From Epiperipatus broadwayi (taxonomy: Eukaryota; Onychophora; Udeonychophora; Euonychophora; Peripatidae), in assembly GCA_028023455.1 (NCBI GenBank), contig JAQFVV010006256.1, positions 434,001 through 498,000 on the forward strand: a stretch of DNA of 64,000 nt, in the 5' to 3' direction. Below the pieces are notes generated by a model. It ran no database searches and was not told the origin of the DNA. It was given only the letters and a program-made list of their open reading frames with translations. Below, piece after piece: positions 46,480-58,100 of this stretch (position 1 is its first letter; each line of letters begins with the position of its first letter). Made by a program: the position numbers and the translations under genes.

Positions 46480-48325
46480 AATTATTTGACTTGCGGAATA
46501 ATAGCATATGACAAATCCTGGAACTAGGCAAGAATTAATTTAAGCAAAATAATAATTTCAGAATTACGACATAAAGATAAAAGATGATTTTTTAAGAACA
46601 TAATTTCCACCATTATTTATACGATTTTGAGCTATCTTAGTAATAAAATTCAGATCCATCTTTTGTTTGGATCCTCTGATTCATTGGCTATAACTCTGTT
46701 ACTTTTGCTGAGGTCTGAGTTTATTTGTTCAATACCTTATTTGCAAGCTTTTATTTTTGAGCAGGAATAACAAACAGCCTTTTTTAAATAAATTATTTTA
46801 ATTACTTTTTCTAGTGTCATTTCCATTTTATTTTTTTTTTGTTAAAGGAAAAACATCCTTTCTTTTAAACTATTTTGAAGTTAAATTTAGAGTCTATTTT
46901 TCTTTTTACAAAATTTAGAAAAATTTTGTTTTTAACACAAATTAACTTTATAATTAATTATACCATATAAATTTATCTGTGCATTTATAATAGATATTTA
47001 ATTTTTATATTTAAAAAATAATTAAAATTTTTAAATTTAAATTTTGTTCATAATTTTTAACATTTGAACATAATGGGTATATATGTGTGCATATATATAG
47101 CTTCATTATATATGTGTGCAATGAAGGTGAAATGAAGTAAAATAAACTGAGGCAGCGTATTAATTGTGAGGATGATTCATATATTACAATGACAGTCTAT
47201 TGTCTTTATAATGGTAATATAGTTTATAATTGATTGCTATTCTTAATATATATTGTAAGGATAACTTACAGTTAACCCAACAATTATACACTCATTTATA
47301 ACTATCTTTAACTAAACCATTTATTTATTAAATATATTTAACTATTATAAAATGCATATATATATATACTTAACAAAAATAAAGAAATGATTAACATTTG
47401 TTTTGATAAGAATAAAGGTAAAACAATACTTATTTAAAATGTCAAGCTTTTAAATAATCACCAGATTTGAAATTGGAAAAAAACAAACAATTTTATATAT
47501 ATAAATCAAGCATTGAAAATTGAAACAACATGCAATATTAACAATTCATTTTTTCTCTTAACAATAAAGAGGAGAAAAGAAAATGACTTTCAACAACTAT
47601 TTTCTTTTAATGGATATTATTGTTCTATACTAGAATCGAATTCCTACTAAATCAAAAAAGGTTTATTTTTTTCAAATTGAAATATTGATTCGTTTATATG
47701 GAAATTAAAACCTAAGGATTGGAATAGATTATAGGAAAAATATTTTTTTTCTTTTAAACCTGAAAGAGGATAGTAATATATAAAAAAGAACATCTATTTG
47801 AATTTCTAGTAACTTTTTTATTTTATTACATTGTTTTTATATGCATAAAAATTTATTTAAAATAATTATATATATTTAAAAGTATCTAATAATGTGCAGC
47901 GAATAGAACATTATATGTAAAGATTTCGAAACCAATTTTCATGCCAATTTAAAATATTAATTGTGTAGAACGTCTAACTGGAAAAATGGAGGTTAAGAAC
48001 ATCGATCTTCAAAGGATGTATTTTATCTTATTATAATAAAACCATTGGATAATGCTAATAATCTATCAATTTACGATGAATATATGACTACTAAACCAAT
48101 GGATAAATACATTACTTCCAGGAGATCTCCACCAGGATTATAAAATATTGATCTAAAGAACCATTCTTACTTAGCTCAGGAAAATGAGTTTTTATTTGTC
48201 TCTTTATATATTTTATTTTATTAATTTTCATTTCAAATTTGGTATCTTATCTTTACAGAAATGGGAACATCCAAATTTAATTTTATATGGAAAAATTATT
48301 AAACTAAATATATATATTTATAATA
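46480..48325. other. AT-rich DNA with an LTR-like fragment
   Basis: No exon is supported upstream of the 46259-46469 frame on the minus strand. The piece at about 47105-47265 resembles part of the Gypsy-3 3' LTR and is listed separately. Confidence 0.4.
47105..47265 (+). repeat. Fragment similar to the Gypsy-3 LTR
   Basis: AATGAAGGTGAAATGAAGTA, GGATGATT, CATATTACAAT or ATATTACAAT, ATTGTCT and TTTATAATTGATT-type blocks occur in the same order at 53345-53455. It may be the left part of the 5' LTR of Gypsy-3, separated from the right part (50363-50555) by later insertions, or a solo fragment. Confidence 0.45.
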
Positions 48326-49339
48326 CATCTGGGTCTCATTTTACGCGATAGATAGGTTCCTCAGAAAACACGCGCAAACGAAATCGCACAAAAATAGACG
48401 TAACTTACATTGAAAAAGGGAGGATGCGGTCTGTGATTTTTCAAAATTCGCGTAAAAGCAAAGCACCAACGTATAATTACTTTAAAATTCGCGCAAAAAA
48501 AAAATAAGGAAATTAAATATGACTAATAAAAAATTTCAAATTTGAAAAAAATTGATACAAGACAAACTTTTTTTAACTATAATATTTAATTTTATTCAAA
48601 ATAATGTATTTTTATGCATAATTTACATTTTTTTATACACTTTTAATTATTATCGATATTTGCCGAAAAACACTTTCATTTGCAAACTGAGGAAATACAA
48701 CTAGCGCTAACTTCACACTCATGTTGTGTCAATAGATTTCTGGTGACAACGTAATTAGTAATTAATCTTTGAGACGATTTTATTAATTGTTTATGAACTT
48801 AGACTTACGATAATAAAAAGACATTTATTCACCACTGCTGGGAAAAATTTAATTAAAACTAACAACTAAAAATTAAATTCTTATTTTTGTCTTTAATTTT
48901 CAATTCCGTTTAAAAATCAAATTTCATTTCACTGCTATTACTCAACTTTTAAAAATAAACTTGCAGACACTAAATGATTAATAATTGATTACGTTCTTTT
49001 TTAAAAAGCAAAAACAGAATGTGGTTTAAAATGCAAAATTAACACGCACAATGTTTGAACAAATTTACATTATAATCTTGTAAAATTTAATGTGTATATA
49101 CATAAAACGTGGAAATTATGATTTTAATTTCATTATTGCATAAAATCTTACTATTATAAAGCACTGAAAATATTGAAATTACTAAGATGAAATTCGAATT
49201 CCAATAATGTGCTATTACTTTCAATATAATGTAAGTGCACGGAATTTATTATTTAAAGTAATAGCGCATTATCGGAGTTCGACTTCCGGTGAACTTCAAA
49301 ATCGTGTTAAATAAGTCCGCGTAAAAAGAGACCCAGGTG
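48326..49339. mobile_element. pogo/Tigger-like MITE, copy 1
   Basis: The left end CATCTGGGTCTCATTTTACG and the inverted right end (CACCTGGGTCTCTTTTTACG on the opposite strand) form TIRs flanked by TA on both sides (48324-48325, 49340-49341). Subterminal text GATAGATAGGTTCC and CGCACAAAAATAGAC is shared with the copy at 53979. The TA duplication and the GTTCC-containing subterminal style suggest the pogo/Tigger branch of Tc1/mariner. No transposase frame. 1014 bp. Confidence 0.75.
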
Positions 49340-49341
49340 TA

Positions 49342-50049
49342 TTAAATAAAATTAAATTTTATAAACCTATTTAAAGGTTTGACAGAACTCATCTAAATTA
49401 GATGAATTAAAATTTCGATTATTATTTAACAGATATTAGTTAAACAGAATTATTATTCTTATTAATTAATATAGTAAACATAATGATATATTTATTTTTA
49501 TTACAAATATTTATAAAAGTGGTTTTACAATTATAAATAAGAGATTCATAATAATAATTATGAAATAAATGAAAAGTGACTAGAAATGTATTAAAGGTCA
49601 TTTGAATTTGTTTACTGTTATATATTATATATATATTAGTTTGAATTATAATATTTTCTTTAGAAAAGATTGTCAAGGTATGAAATTTTATCATGGGATA
49701 TGGAATGGGGATATTAGTTATTAATCTTTTAAAATGGTAAAAATTTATCTTTATTTTTCATTATTATTTTATTTATCTTTTTGCTACATAATATTTCTTT
49801 TTATATATGTGTTAATATTATAAACATGTTAGAAATACATTTTATTAGTCATTACTTATATAATAGCATAGTAGTAAGTGACTTGATTAAATCCATCCCT
49901 GAAGAGAGCCAATTGCGAATTCTCCATGAGTTTGAATATCGTAGCATAATGGTGACTGAAAGAGGGATGAGAGGTGGATGAATTAATCTAAATTATATCT
50001 AAATTTATCTAATAATTATTGAGCTAGCGTAGTGAAGGTAGATGTAATC
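49342..50049. other. AT-rich DNA between the MITE and the LTR region
   Basis: From 49880 to 49980 a short less-AT-rich + strand frame reads SDLIKSIPEESQLRILHEFE, ending GMRGG. It has no other support and is left uncalled. Confidence 0.35.
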
Positions 50050-50218
50050 ATGAACTTAGAATTTCATCGCTTCATCTCCAGCATTCTACCCGAAAACACT
50101 ATGTCTGATTGTAGTGAGATGCACACCCTTTTTTTAATCATGAACTTAGAATTTCATCGCTTCATCTCCAGCATTCTACCCGAAAACCCTATGTTCGATT
50201 GTAGTGAGATGCGCACCT
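50050..50218 (+). repeat. Tandem duplication, 90-bp unit
   Basis: ATGAACTTAGAATTTCATCG starts at 50050 and 50140. Both copies continue CTTCATCTCCAGCATTCTAC and end near GTAGTGAGATGC and CACC. A few substitutions separate them. Confidence 0.93.
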
Positions 50219-50362
50219 TCTTTCTGGTGAAAACCAACATCCCGTTACAATTTATATATATATTGCAGTTATATCCAAATGGATGCATAAAGAACTTTTT
50301 TTAATTAAGATGCACTGCAATAGATTACATTTATTAATTAAGCATGTGTAGAAATTGACACA

Positions 50363-50555
50363 CACCCAAACGAGCTTATTAATAGACTGTAGAGATTTCT
50401 AATGAAATTTCTAATTGTTTTCTACTCTTTATTCTTTTCATATTTTGTTATTGATATTAAATATATATATATTTTGTTACCATAAAGTTGTATTTAAATT
50501 TATTTAAAAGTTACTGATACTTCCTGACACTAAATTTATACCCTCAGGATATAGT
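50363..50555 (+). repeat. Gypsy-3 5' LTR, right-hand part
   Basis: Shared with 54997-55155: AGCTTATTA, AGATTTCTA, TGAAATTTCTAAT, TTCTACTC, CATAAAGTTGTA, TTAAATTTATTTAAAAGT, CACTGATGCTT or its variant, and the ACCCT(C/T)AGGA(T/C)ATA end. Confidence 0.8.
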
Positions 50556-50639
50556 AGAATGGCAAGAGTTGATGGTTGTTAGAATCTGTGTAGGACAATA
50601 GCAGAATGTCACATATAAATATCCATGGGATTGATAGAG

Positions 50640-51190
50640 CAAGAAAAAATGACAGCGTTAAACAGCAACATTTGGAAATTGAAAGATGTATTAAAGTTAG
50701 CAAATGAATCCTGTGACACCAAGATTCTTATAAAAGTTTTGTAACAGGAGTTGAAGGACAAATTAAATGTTTATTTCACACCTGCAGAACTAAATGGGTG
50801 GCATGATCATGATTGAGATTAAAGAATAGAAAGTAATTTTGTGAAAAATGTCAGGATTATAATATAGCAATGAGGATCTTAGCAACGGAATGTGATTATG
50901 CCCAAGAGCTAAATGATAATTTATGAGAGCAACTATTATATAGAATGATAGGCGATAACTTTAAAAGTATATTATTAAGTGAACCAAATCTTAATTATAA
51001 ATGCACAATAGATAAATGTGTCATGCAGGAAACTATATTAGATAATGCTTTGAAATTTCTATTCTCTAAATAAATGGATAAATATCTAACTGGAGTAAAG
51101 AAAATAGATACCGATAAACAACTGCAAGAATGCACAAAATGTTTTGACAAGTTATTGCTGTGGAAAAAATGCAATATTTGTAAAACAGTA
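50640..51190 (+). pseudogene. Gypsy-3 gag and zinc knuckle remnant
   Basis: Broken frames give a gag start-like KMTALNSNIWKLKDVLKLAN and, from 50876, RILATECDYAQELNDNL, then EQLLYRMIGDNFKSILLSE. The last corresponds to the LRDQLVCGLxxxxxxxxLL block of Gypsy capsids. Near 51140 LLWKKCNIC or, in the neighbouring frame, SYCCGKNAIFVKQ is a decayed zinc knuckle closest in wording to that of Gypsy-2 (CYCCGKNNHK). Many stops. Confidence 0.7.
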
Positions 51191-51639
51191 TGATCTTTAG
51201 CTGCTGTCTGTCACAATGAAGACCGGAATGTTAACAAAATAATACCAGACTATAAATCTGGGGAAGAGAGAGTAAGAAGTAACAATAGTATAAAAAAGTT
51301 AATGCAAATAATGCCATATGCTAATGGATGTGAAAATATTTGAGTAGAAAGTCACCATGGAAGTTAAACAGTGGACCAGATCTGTCACTATTATCATATA
51401 GACTGGACGAAAATTAGTAATAGATATAAGAAAACATCTTTCATAAATACTGGTATCATCAATACAGACATAAATGGAGATAAGATATGCGTGGAAAAAT
51501 TGTTGTGCCTGTAAAATTAAATCCTAAAGTTAAAATTTTTAATATTTTATATTGTCAATAAAGATTTTAGACTGGTTCTGTCCTCTGAGAATTGCGCAAA
51601 TATTACTAAGAGTGTACAATTGGAAGCTAAAATAAAAGC

Positions 51640-52830
51640 AATAAAAAATGCTGCGTGATGTAGGAAAGTAAAAGAATTCAATTACTGCATATTTAGGCCT
51701 ATTGAACTTCGAGAGGTTTCTTAAAGAGAAGTCTCTTGTTATCACTATTATATAAATTATTAAAAAAGCGACAACATTAGACCTGGTCTGAAAACAGGAT
51801 ATTGCCTTTCAGAAAGCTAAATACCTACTTATGTCAAAACATGTTCTCACCTTACTTCATCAAGGTCATCCAGGAGTTGTCTGCATGAAAGCTTTGGCTA
51901 GGTCATATAACTGGTGAACTAAAGCTGAGCCAAAAAAATAGAGCAAATAGTGAAGAAATATATACAGTGCCAATCAACTGCTAATCTATCACCAAAAGAA
52001 TGGAGTCTTGGTTTTAACTAATCCATCCATGGAAACACATTTGCAACATGCTGTACCAGTTACTGCGGACAGAATATTCATTAAAAACACTAGTGCTGAG
52101 AATATAGTGCTGAAAGAGATCTTTGTAAAATATGGTTATCTCAAGACAACCACTAATTTATCACCAAAAGGATGGAGTCTTGGCTTTAACCAACCCATCC
52201 ATGGAAACACGTTTGCAACATGCTGTACCAGTGAAGGGTTAGTAGCTGTAGACTCACATTTACAGAGGACAGAATATTCATTAAAAACACTAGTGCTGAG
52301 AATATAATTAGAGTGCTGAAAGAAATCATTGTAAAACATGGTTATCCCAAGACTATTGTAACAGGCAGTGAGACTATTTTTGCATCTCAGCAGTTTAAGG
52401 ATTATCTAACTAATAAGGGAATTTGTCACATACTTACTCCACTATATCATTCCCAAGTTTAATAGTCTTGCAGAGAAGGCAGTTCAGTACTTAAAATTTT
52501 CATTGATTAAAACTTGATAATTATGGAAGCATTATTAGATGCAATATTTTACTAGCACTTTACTACATGTATAGCTACTAATAAAACACCAGCTGAATTA
52601 TTAATGCGCAGAAAATTTTGTACTCATCTTTTTAAATTATTTCCAAACTGTGGATTATAAAAATATAAAATTTGGAAAAAGTCTTTGGATACATGATGTT
52701 TTACAAAATAAATGGTTACCTGGAGTAATATTGAAAATTTTATCTCAAATTATGTTGATACAAGTGGATAACAAAAAATATTTAAAAGATATATAAATCA
52801 CTTAGGCAGAGTGAAAGTGAGATATCAGAT
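51640..52830 (+). pseudogene. Gypsy-3 RT end joined to integrase, with internal duplication
   Basis: AYLGLLNFERFLKEKSL at about 51690-51740 is the RT connection block. After roughly 100 bases the text jumps to LHQGHPGVVCMKALARSY (from 51855), the integrase zinc domain, so RNase H is missing. A 172-bp block starting CTAAT(C/T)TATCACCAAAAG is repeated at 51981 and 52153. The core then continues with VTGSETIFASQQFKDYLTNK, where the second catalytic Asp has become Gly, and further on TPAELLMRRKF. Dead. Confidence 0.75.
51981..52330 (+). repeat. Tandem duplication (172 bp x 2) in Gypsy-3 integrase
   Basis: Both copies contain GGAGTCTTGG, CCATCCATGGAAACAC, TTTGCAACATGCTGTACCAG, GGACAGAATATTCATTAAAA and ACTAGTGCTGAGAATATA. 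The second copy has extra bases near 52240. Confidence 0.9.
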
Positions 52831-53123
52831 ACAAGTAGCTTTAATGTTAAGTCAGCAGATGGTGACAAAAGTTTTATTGAGAAGAATGGGGACCAAATTG
52901 TTGATTTAGATCAAGCTATTACAAATGATTAAATCAGAGATCAAACTATGAAACTAGCTGAAGATCGTGTTACATCAAGTGAGCTCCAACAAGAAGAAAG
53001 GAATTATAAGTACTTTATAAGAAGAAAACTTTTTCCAAGAAAAGCTCATGTACACAGAAAACCTACAAAATTAGAGGATTAAGTATGCAAGTAAGAGTAT
53101 TATATCTAGAGTATGGGGAAGAG

Positions 53124-53485
53124 TGGACTGTCCGTGCATATGTAATATATATACATGAATGTAAATAAAGATTATTTTACTATGTAAATACATGACAAAC
53201 AGTATTTGGGATAAATTATCTTATTATTTTATTGTGACTTTAGAAAATCTGCAAATGCCAATCATATCAATTGTACGATTGAGGAACCATTGTGCATAAA
53301 AGGACTCTTGTATAAAAACTCCCACTAGGATTTATATATATGTCTAATGAAGGTCAAATGAAGTATAATGAACTGTAAGGATGATTTGCATATTACAATA
53401 TCAACTGATTGTCTGCATAATAATGATATACTTTGTAATTGATTATACTATATATATGTACTGTATGCAGTGATAATGAAGCTAG
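53124..53485 (+). repeat. Gypsy-3 3' LTR, left part
   Basis: It starts TGGACTGTCCGTGC after the purine tract GGGGAAGAG and runs to the inserted fold-back element. The right part resumes at 54877. Confidence 0.6.
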
Positions 53486-53978
53486 TATATATAATCGAAA
53501 GCAAATAAAAATACTATTTTAGCTGAGTGCTTTCGAGAGACTTTTGCTCTCATATTCATAGCTACTATCTTGTTAAAAACTGCGTTGTTAGAGGAAAAAT
53601 TTATGCAAAACAATGCAAATGAGTTATAACTGCCATTTTCAGGACAGGATAAAGCAGGCTTCTCCTCGATTAATGGACTTAAGATCACTTGCTATGTGTA
53701 ATGCTTTTCTGATCTTGTGTTTAGCATCGTGTCTTTCTGAGCAAATGATGTTAGCAGACGTGGGTTCGAATCTATGCCCTGTTGTTTTTCATGTGCAACA
53801 AAGATGGAATTGCCCTGTCCCGAAAATGATAATTATAACTAATTTGTATTATTTTGCATAAATTTTCTTTCTAACAACGCAGTTTTTAACAAGATAGTAG
53901 CTATGAATATGAGAGCAAGAAGTCTCTTGAAAGCTCTCAGCTAAAATAGTATTTTATATTTGCTTTCGATTATATATA
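53486..53978. mobile_element. Fold-back MITE with ~165-bp inverted arms
   Basis: The left arm starts TATATATAATCGAAAGC and is matched, inverted, by the right arm ending at 53978. Pairing continues through TACTATTTTAGCTGAG, CTCTCATATTCATAGCTACT, GTTAAAAACTGCGTTGTTAG and on to TTTTCAGGACAGG (53640) against its inverse at about 53813. The loop of about 160 bases contains GTGGGTTCGAATCTATGCC at 53760-53779, a B-box-like string. TA-type target duplication. The frames it contains are by-products. Confidence 0.87.
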
Positions 53979-54874
53979 CACCTGGGTCTCATTTTATGCG
54001 GTAGATAGGTTCCACAGAAAACCCGCATTAAAAAAAATCTCACAAAAATAGACTTAATTTACCTTGAAAAATGGGGGATAGGTCCTGTAATTTTCAGAAT
54101 TCGCATAAAAGCAAAGTAGCAAGGAAAAATTACTTTAAAATTCGCATTAAAAAAATAAGCAAATAAAGTATGACTAATAAAAAATTTCAAATATTTGAAA
54201 AAAATTAATACAAGACAAACTTTTTTTTACTTTTTTTATTACTACAGTATTTAATTTTTCATACATATTTTAGTCATTACCGCTAGCGTTTGTTTGTAAA
54301 CTGGTAAGAAATCAGATTTGATGTGATGTGATGTATTGTGGCTTCTTCTTAAACGAAGTCAGGAATCTTTCAGCAATTATGCCCAGAGAAACCTGTTAGC
54401 CACTTTTTATTCGTGATGTGATGTACATCTAGTGCCACTTTCAGTCTTATGCTGTGTTAATGGTTTTCTGTTTCTACATTAAAAAAATGAAATCGCAATT
54501 AAAACAAAAAAATTATTTTCAGTTTATAAAATCTTCATTTTTTATTTTAAAAATCTAAAAGATTATTTATTTCTGTTATACACATATAACAAAATACGTT
54601 TTAAAAGTTTAAATTTTTTGAATATTTATAGCGATATTTTTATATGTAAGTATAAATCTATTATTATTATTTAATCATTAGTATAAATAGGTTATTTACA
54701 TAGAAGCTAAGTTCTAAATACAGCTTCAGGCATATTCACGTTAGCTGCTAATATAATGTTATATTTTTGAAGAAAAGAAAAATATTTCAAGTCAAATAAG
54801 TTATTAAGAAGAAACATGAATCGCATAACTTCAAAATTGCATTAAAATAATCCGCATAAAACGAGACCCAGGTG
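53979..54874. mobile_element. pogo/Tigger-like MITE, copy 2
   Basis: The ends CACCTGGGTCTCATTTTATG and, inverted, CACCTGGGTCTCGTTTTATG are flanked by TA (53977-53978, 54875-54876). It shares with the 48326 copy TAGATAGGTTCC, TCACAAAAATAGAC, CAAAATTCGC-type blocks and AATAAAAAATTTCAAAT. It is 896 bp with no transposase. It inserted into the TA at the right edge of the fold-back element. Confidence 0.8.
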
Positions 54875-54876
54875 TA

Positions 54877-55155
54877 CTAGCTTCATTATCTGTGTGTGTA
54901 GCACATATATATAGTATTTTACAATTTAATGAAGTAAATAATTCAATTATTTCATAATTGATTGTTGTTACTAATATATATATATGTAGTACACACACAC
55001 ACACAGAAGCTTATTAGTATATTGTACAGATTTCTATTGAAATTTCTAATCATCTTCTACTCCTTATTTTATTTTGTTATCATAAAGTTGTACTTAAATT
55101 TATTTAAAAGTCACTGATGCTTTCTGACTGGTATTATATACCCTTAGGACATAAA
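54877..55155 (+). repeat. Gypsy-3 3' LTR, right part
   Basis: It continues the LTR after the nested insertions and ends matching 50555. It contains a (CA)n run at about 54997-55014. Confidence 0.65.
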
Positions 55156-58100
55156 AAATACAAAATGTGTTAAAAATATATGTAATATTTACCATTGATA
55201 TTGAATCATTATATACTAATATTCTTTCCAAAAAAAATACATTCTCCTAGTTCTCTTATTTTAAAAACTATTATAGATTAGTTATATTGTTAATTTTACA
55301 TTAATATATTCTTTTTTAAAAAAATTTTTTTTAGTAAGCTATTAAAACTAATACTGTGTGTATATATATACATTATTATTAGTAGTAGTAGTAATAACAG
55401 TAACGAATAAATTTTATTAATCAAGTATTTCTTATGAAAGCAACATTAATTTTCAGTAACAAGAAAATATACTGTTACTCTTCAACATTTAATTATTTAA
55501 AATTGCTATCACTTAACCATCTTTTGTAGAATTTACAATATGTATTACTATTTGTTGTCTGTAAATATTTTTAAATGAAGCAAGTTCTATGAAATTGGAT
55601 ATTCTGGATACATTTTAATAGCAGTAAAATTATTTAGATTATGTATGTTAATTAATATAACAATTCAAAAAATTTATTATTCACATTTTCATGGAATATA
55701 GTGAGGTTACCATGTTCATTGTTATAATATTTACTGATTCATTTACAGTTGGAAAAAAGTATACAAAAAAAAATTAGTAAAAAATATAATGGAACCATTT
55801 AGAAGCATGACCAAAATATTTTTAGTTGTATTCAGTCAGTTTGATGTCACTTAAATATTATTACCATCAATTTTTATCACTATTATTTAGCAATATTTAA
55901 AATATTAATATATAAAAATAAATAATAGCTATAGCCAGCTTACAGCATGTGTGTATCCTGAGTAGCAATTTACAGTTAAAAGTAAAAAAAAAAATTCCAT
56001 TAAAATTACATAACTTTAAGTTCTCATGTCAATGTCTAACTTTCCATAATTTATATATATTAAAACAATTACATTGATTATTTAATAAATTATATGCCAT
56101 ATTTATAAAATATGCCTCTTTGATTTTTCTTTTCTTAAATTGTTATCCACATGTAAAATAAAAATATCAATGCAAAAACTTCCATTACAAATAATTGAAT
56201 ATTCTCCAAATACTGATTTAAATCTATCCATAGAATATCTCAATTTATTAAACAAAAGTTCATGTTCACAAATTTTTTTTTCAATGGACATTTTGACTCT
56301 TCACTGTAACTGGGCCCATATTGACACACCATTTTATATGTAATATTACACTTATTAATTTTATCACCAGCATTCTTTTTATTAATAATTTATCTTCCAG
56401 TATTTGGTCCAACATTAAATGCAACTTTAAGATGAGAAGAAACTAATGATTTAAGCATATTACACTATTACTTATATATGATAAATTATTAAAGTAATTC
56501 TAAAAAAATTAGTGTTAATATTAATTATAATATTTAGATACAAGTATTGATTTTTAAAACTTTTTTTAGTCTTATTGACATTTACTTTAATTCAGTGTGT
56601 ACTGACAAATTTTTGTTTTATTTCTCATTTTAAATATATTGCTTGCTAGTTCAAGACAAAGTATTAGAAGAAAAAATGTTGCTAAAACAGTACATTTTAA
56701 TTAAGTTTTTGACAATAAGATTCTTTATATTTCTAAATAAAATTCTATCTCTAAAAGAATTTATTTATTGTTTTTAAATATTTTTAAATTTTATTTTTTA
56801 AAAATTTCCTGAAGAAACATATTTTTAAAGGAATGATTTAAATACATTTACGTTTGTTTATTGTATGATATTCTATTTTTATATTAATTATTTTTGTTGT
56901 CATCTTAATATGTGTATATATTATTTTAAAATTAAAACATTATAGGTTTATATCCATTTTGTGTAAATGTTAAAATGTCTTTACATATGTGTGTGTTTAA
57001 AATTTATATCATTATATAATATCAGCTATTATTCATGGATAGGGGAAACTTAAGAATCAGATACTAGAGATATTACAATCCCACTATAATTGCAGCGGTT
57101 TGTGTATATTCGAGATGAGATGTATGTAAATTAAAATGTTATATTAAGCAAATTATAAGCTATAATAGTCTAAATTTCTGAATTTAAGAAGAATTGTAAT
57201 TATATATAAAGTCATATAGGAAAGAAACAATTTAATGATTAGTCAGTGAAATATTGTATATATAAAGTATAACTTAATTATTAACTTTATGTTCAGTTAC
57301 GTTTTAAGACAAATCTTCCACAACCATTTGCAAAATGTATGTGTATATGTATAAATGTATGTGTTTAAAAAATCAAAGTTGATACTATTGATATTAGATA
57401 AGATTTTTTAAAATAAACAATATTAATTTATTATAAAAAAATAAATTGATATTTATTTATTTTGATTAGATTTTATACTTTAATTGATCCCTAAAATTGG
57501 AAAAATTTAAAATATACTACTTTCAATAATTTTTTTTTAAAGAAAGGCAAAAGTTATAGATAAATAAAAACAAAAATCTTTTTTTTAAAAAAAAAAAAAG
57601 AGAGAGAAGCAAAATTGAAGTAAAATTAGTTTTTAAAAACAAAAAACATTCATATTAATGAAATATAGCTTAGGACTGTGTTGACAGATGTGAAAAAAAT
57701 ACCAGTTCAAAAAATGACAGATTTTTAAAAAATAACATGTATTTCTTTGGTGTTAATTGTCAGACTAATGGATAAGGAAAATACTATATACATATACGAT
57801 GAATTGAGAGTTCACTATATGGATAATAAAATTGCTTATTTGGTTCACCTCAGTTAGGAAGACTCAAGAATTAAAATAAAAGTGAGCACATGTGTACTGT
57901 ACTGGTCAAAACCATGTGTTTACTCAAGAGCCAGAATCCAAGCAAAATTACAACAGTCCAGCATGTGCAAGATATATAAATCTGGAACAGTGCTAAACTG
58001 TCAATCTATTTACCTGTGCTCTAGGATCTCTGACTACATGAACAATGCTTTTGATGATACCAGCGAATTTTGTTCTCACTCGCGACTTAAAACAACAGAT

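Larger units (their letters stand above)
50363..55155 (+). mobile_element. Gypsy-type retrotransposon, heavily degraded and nested: Gypsy-3
   Basis: The right part of the 5' LTR (50363-50555) matches the end of the 3' LTR (54997-55155). Between them are broken gag, zinc knuckle, the RT connection block and integrase. The 3' LTR begins at about 53124 after GGGGAAGAG and is split by two DNA elements (53486-54876). RNase H and the RT catalytic core are absent, a deletion bringing the RT end next to integrase at about 51830. The left limit of the 5' LTR is unresolved; see 47105-47265. The domain texts are closer to Gypsy-2 than to Gypsy-1. Confidence 0.8.

Noticed and set aside
52008-52307. 99-codon frame in Gypsy-3
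   Set aside because: It reads through the duplicated integrase segment; it is not a separate gene.
53700-53790. Possible tRNA gene around GGGTTCGAATC
   Set aside because: The T-stem does not pair, no acceptor stem is visible, and it lies inside a transposon loop. Kept only as a finding.
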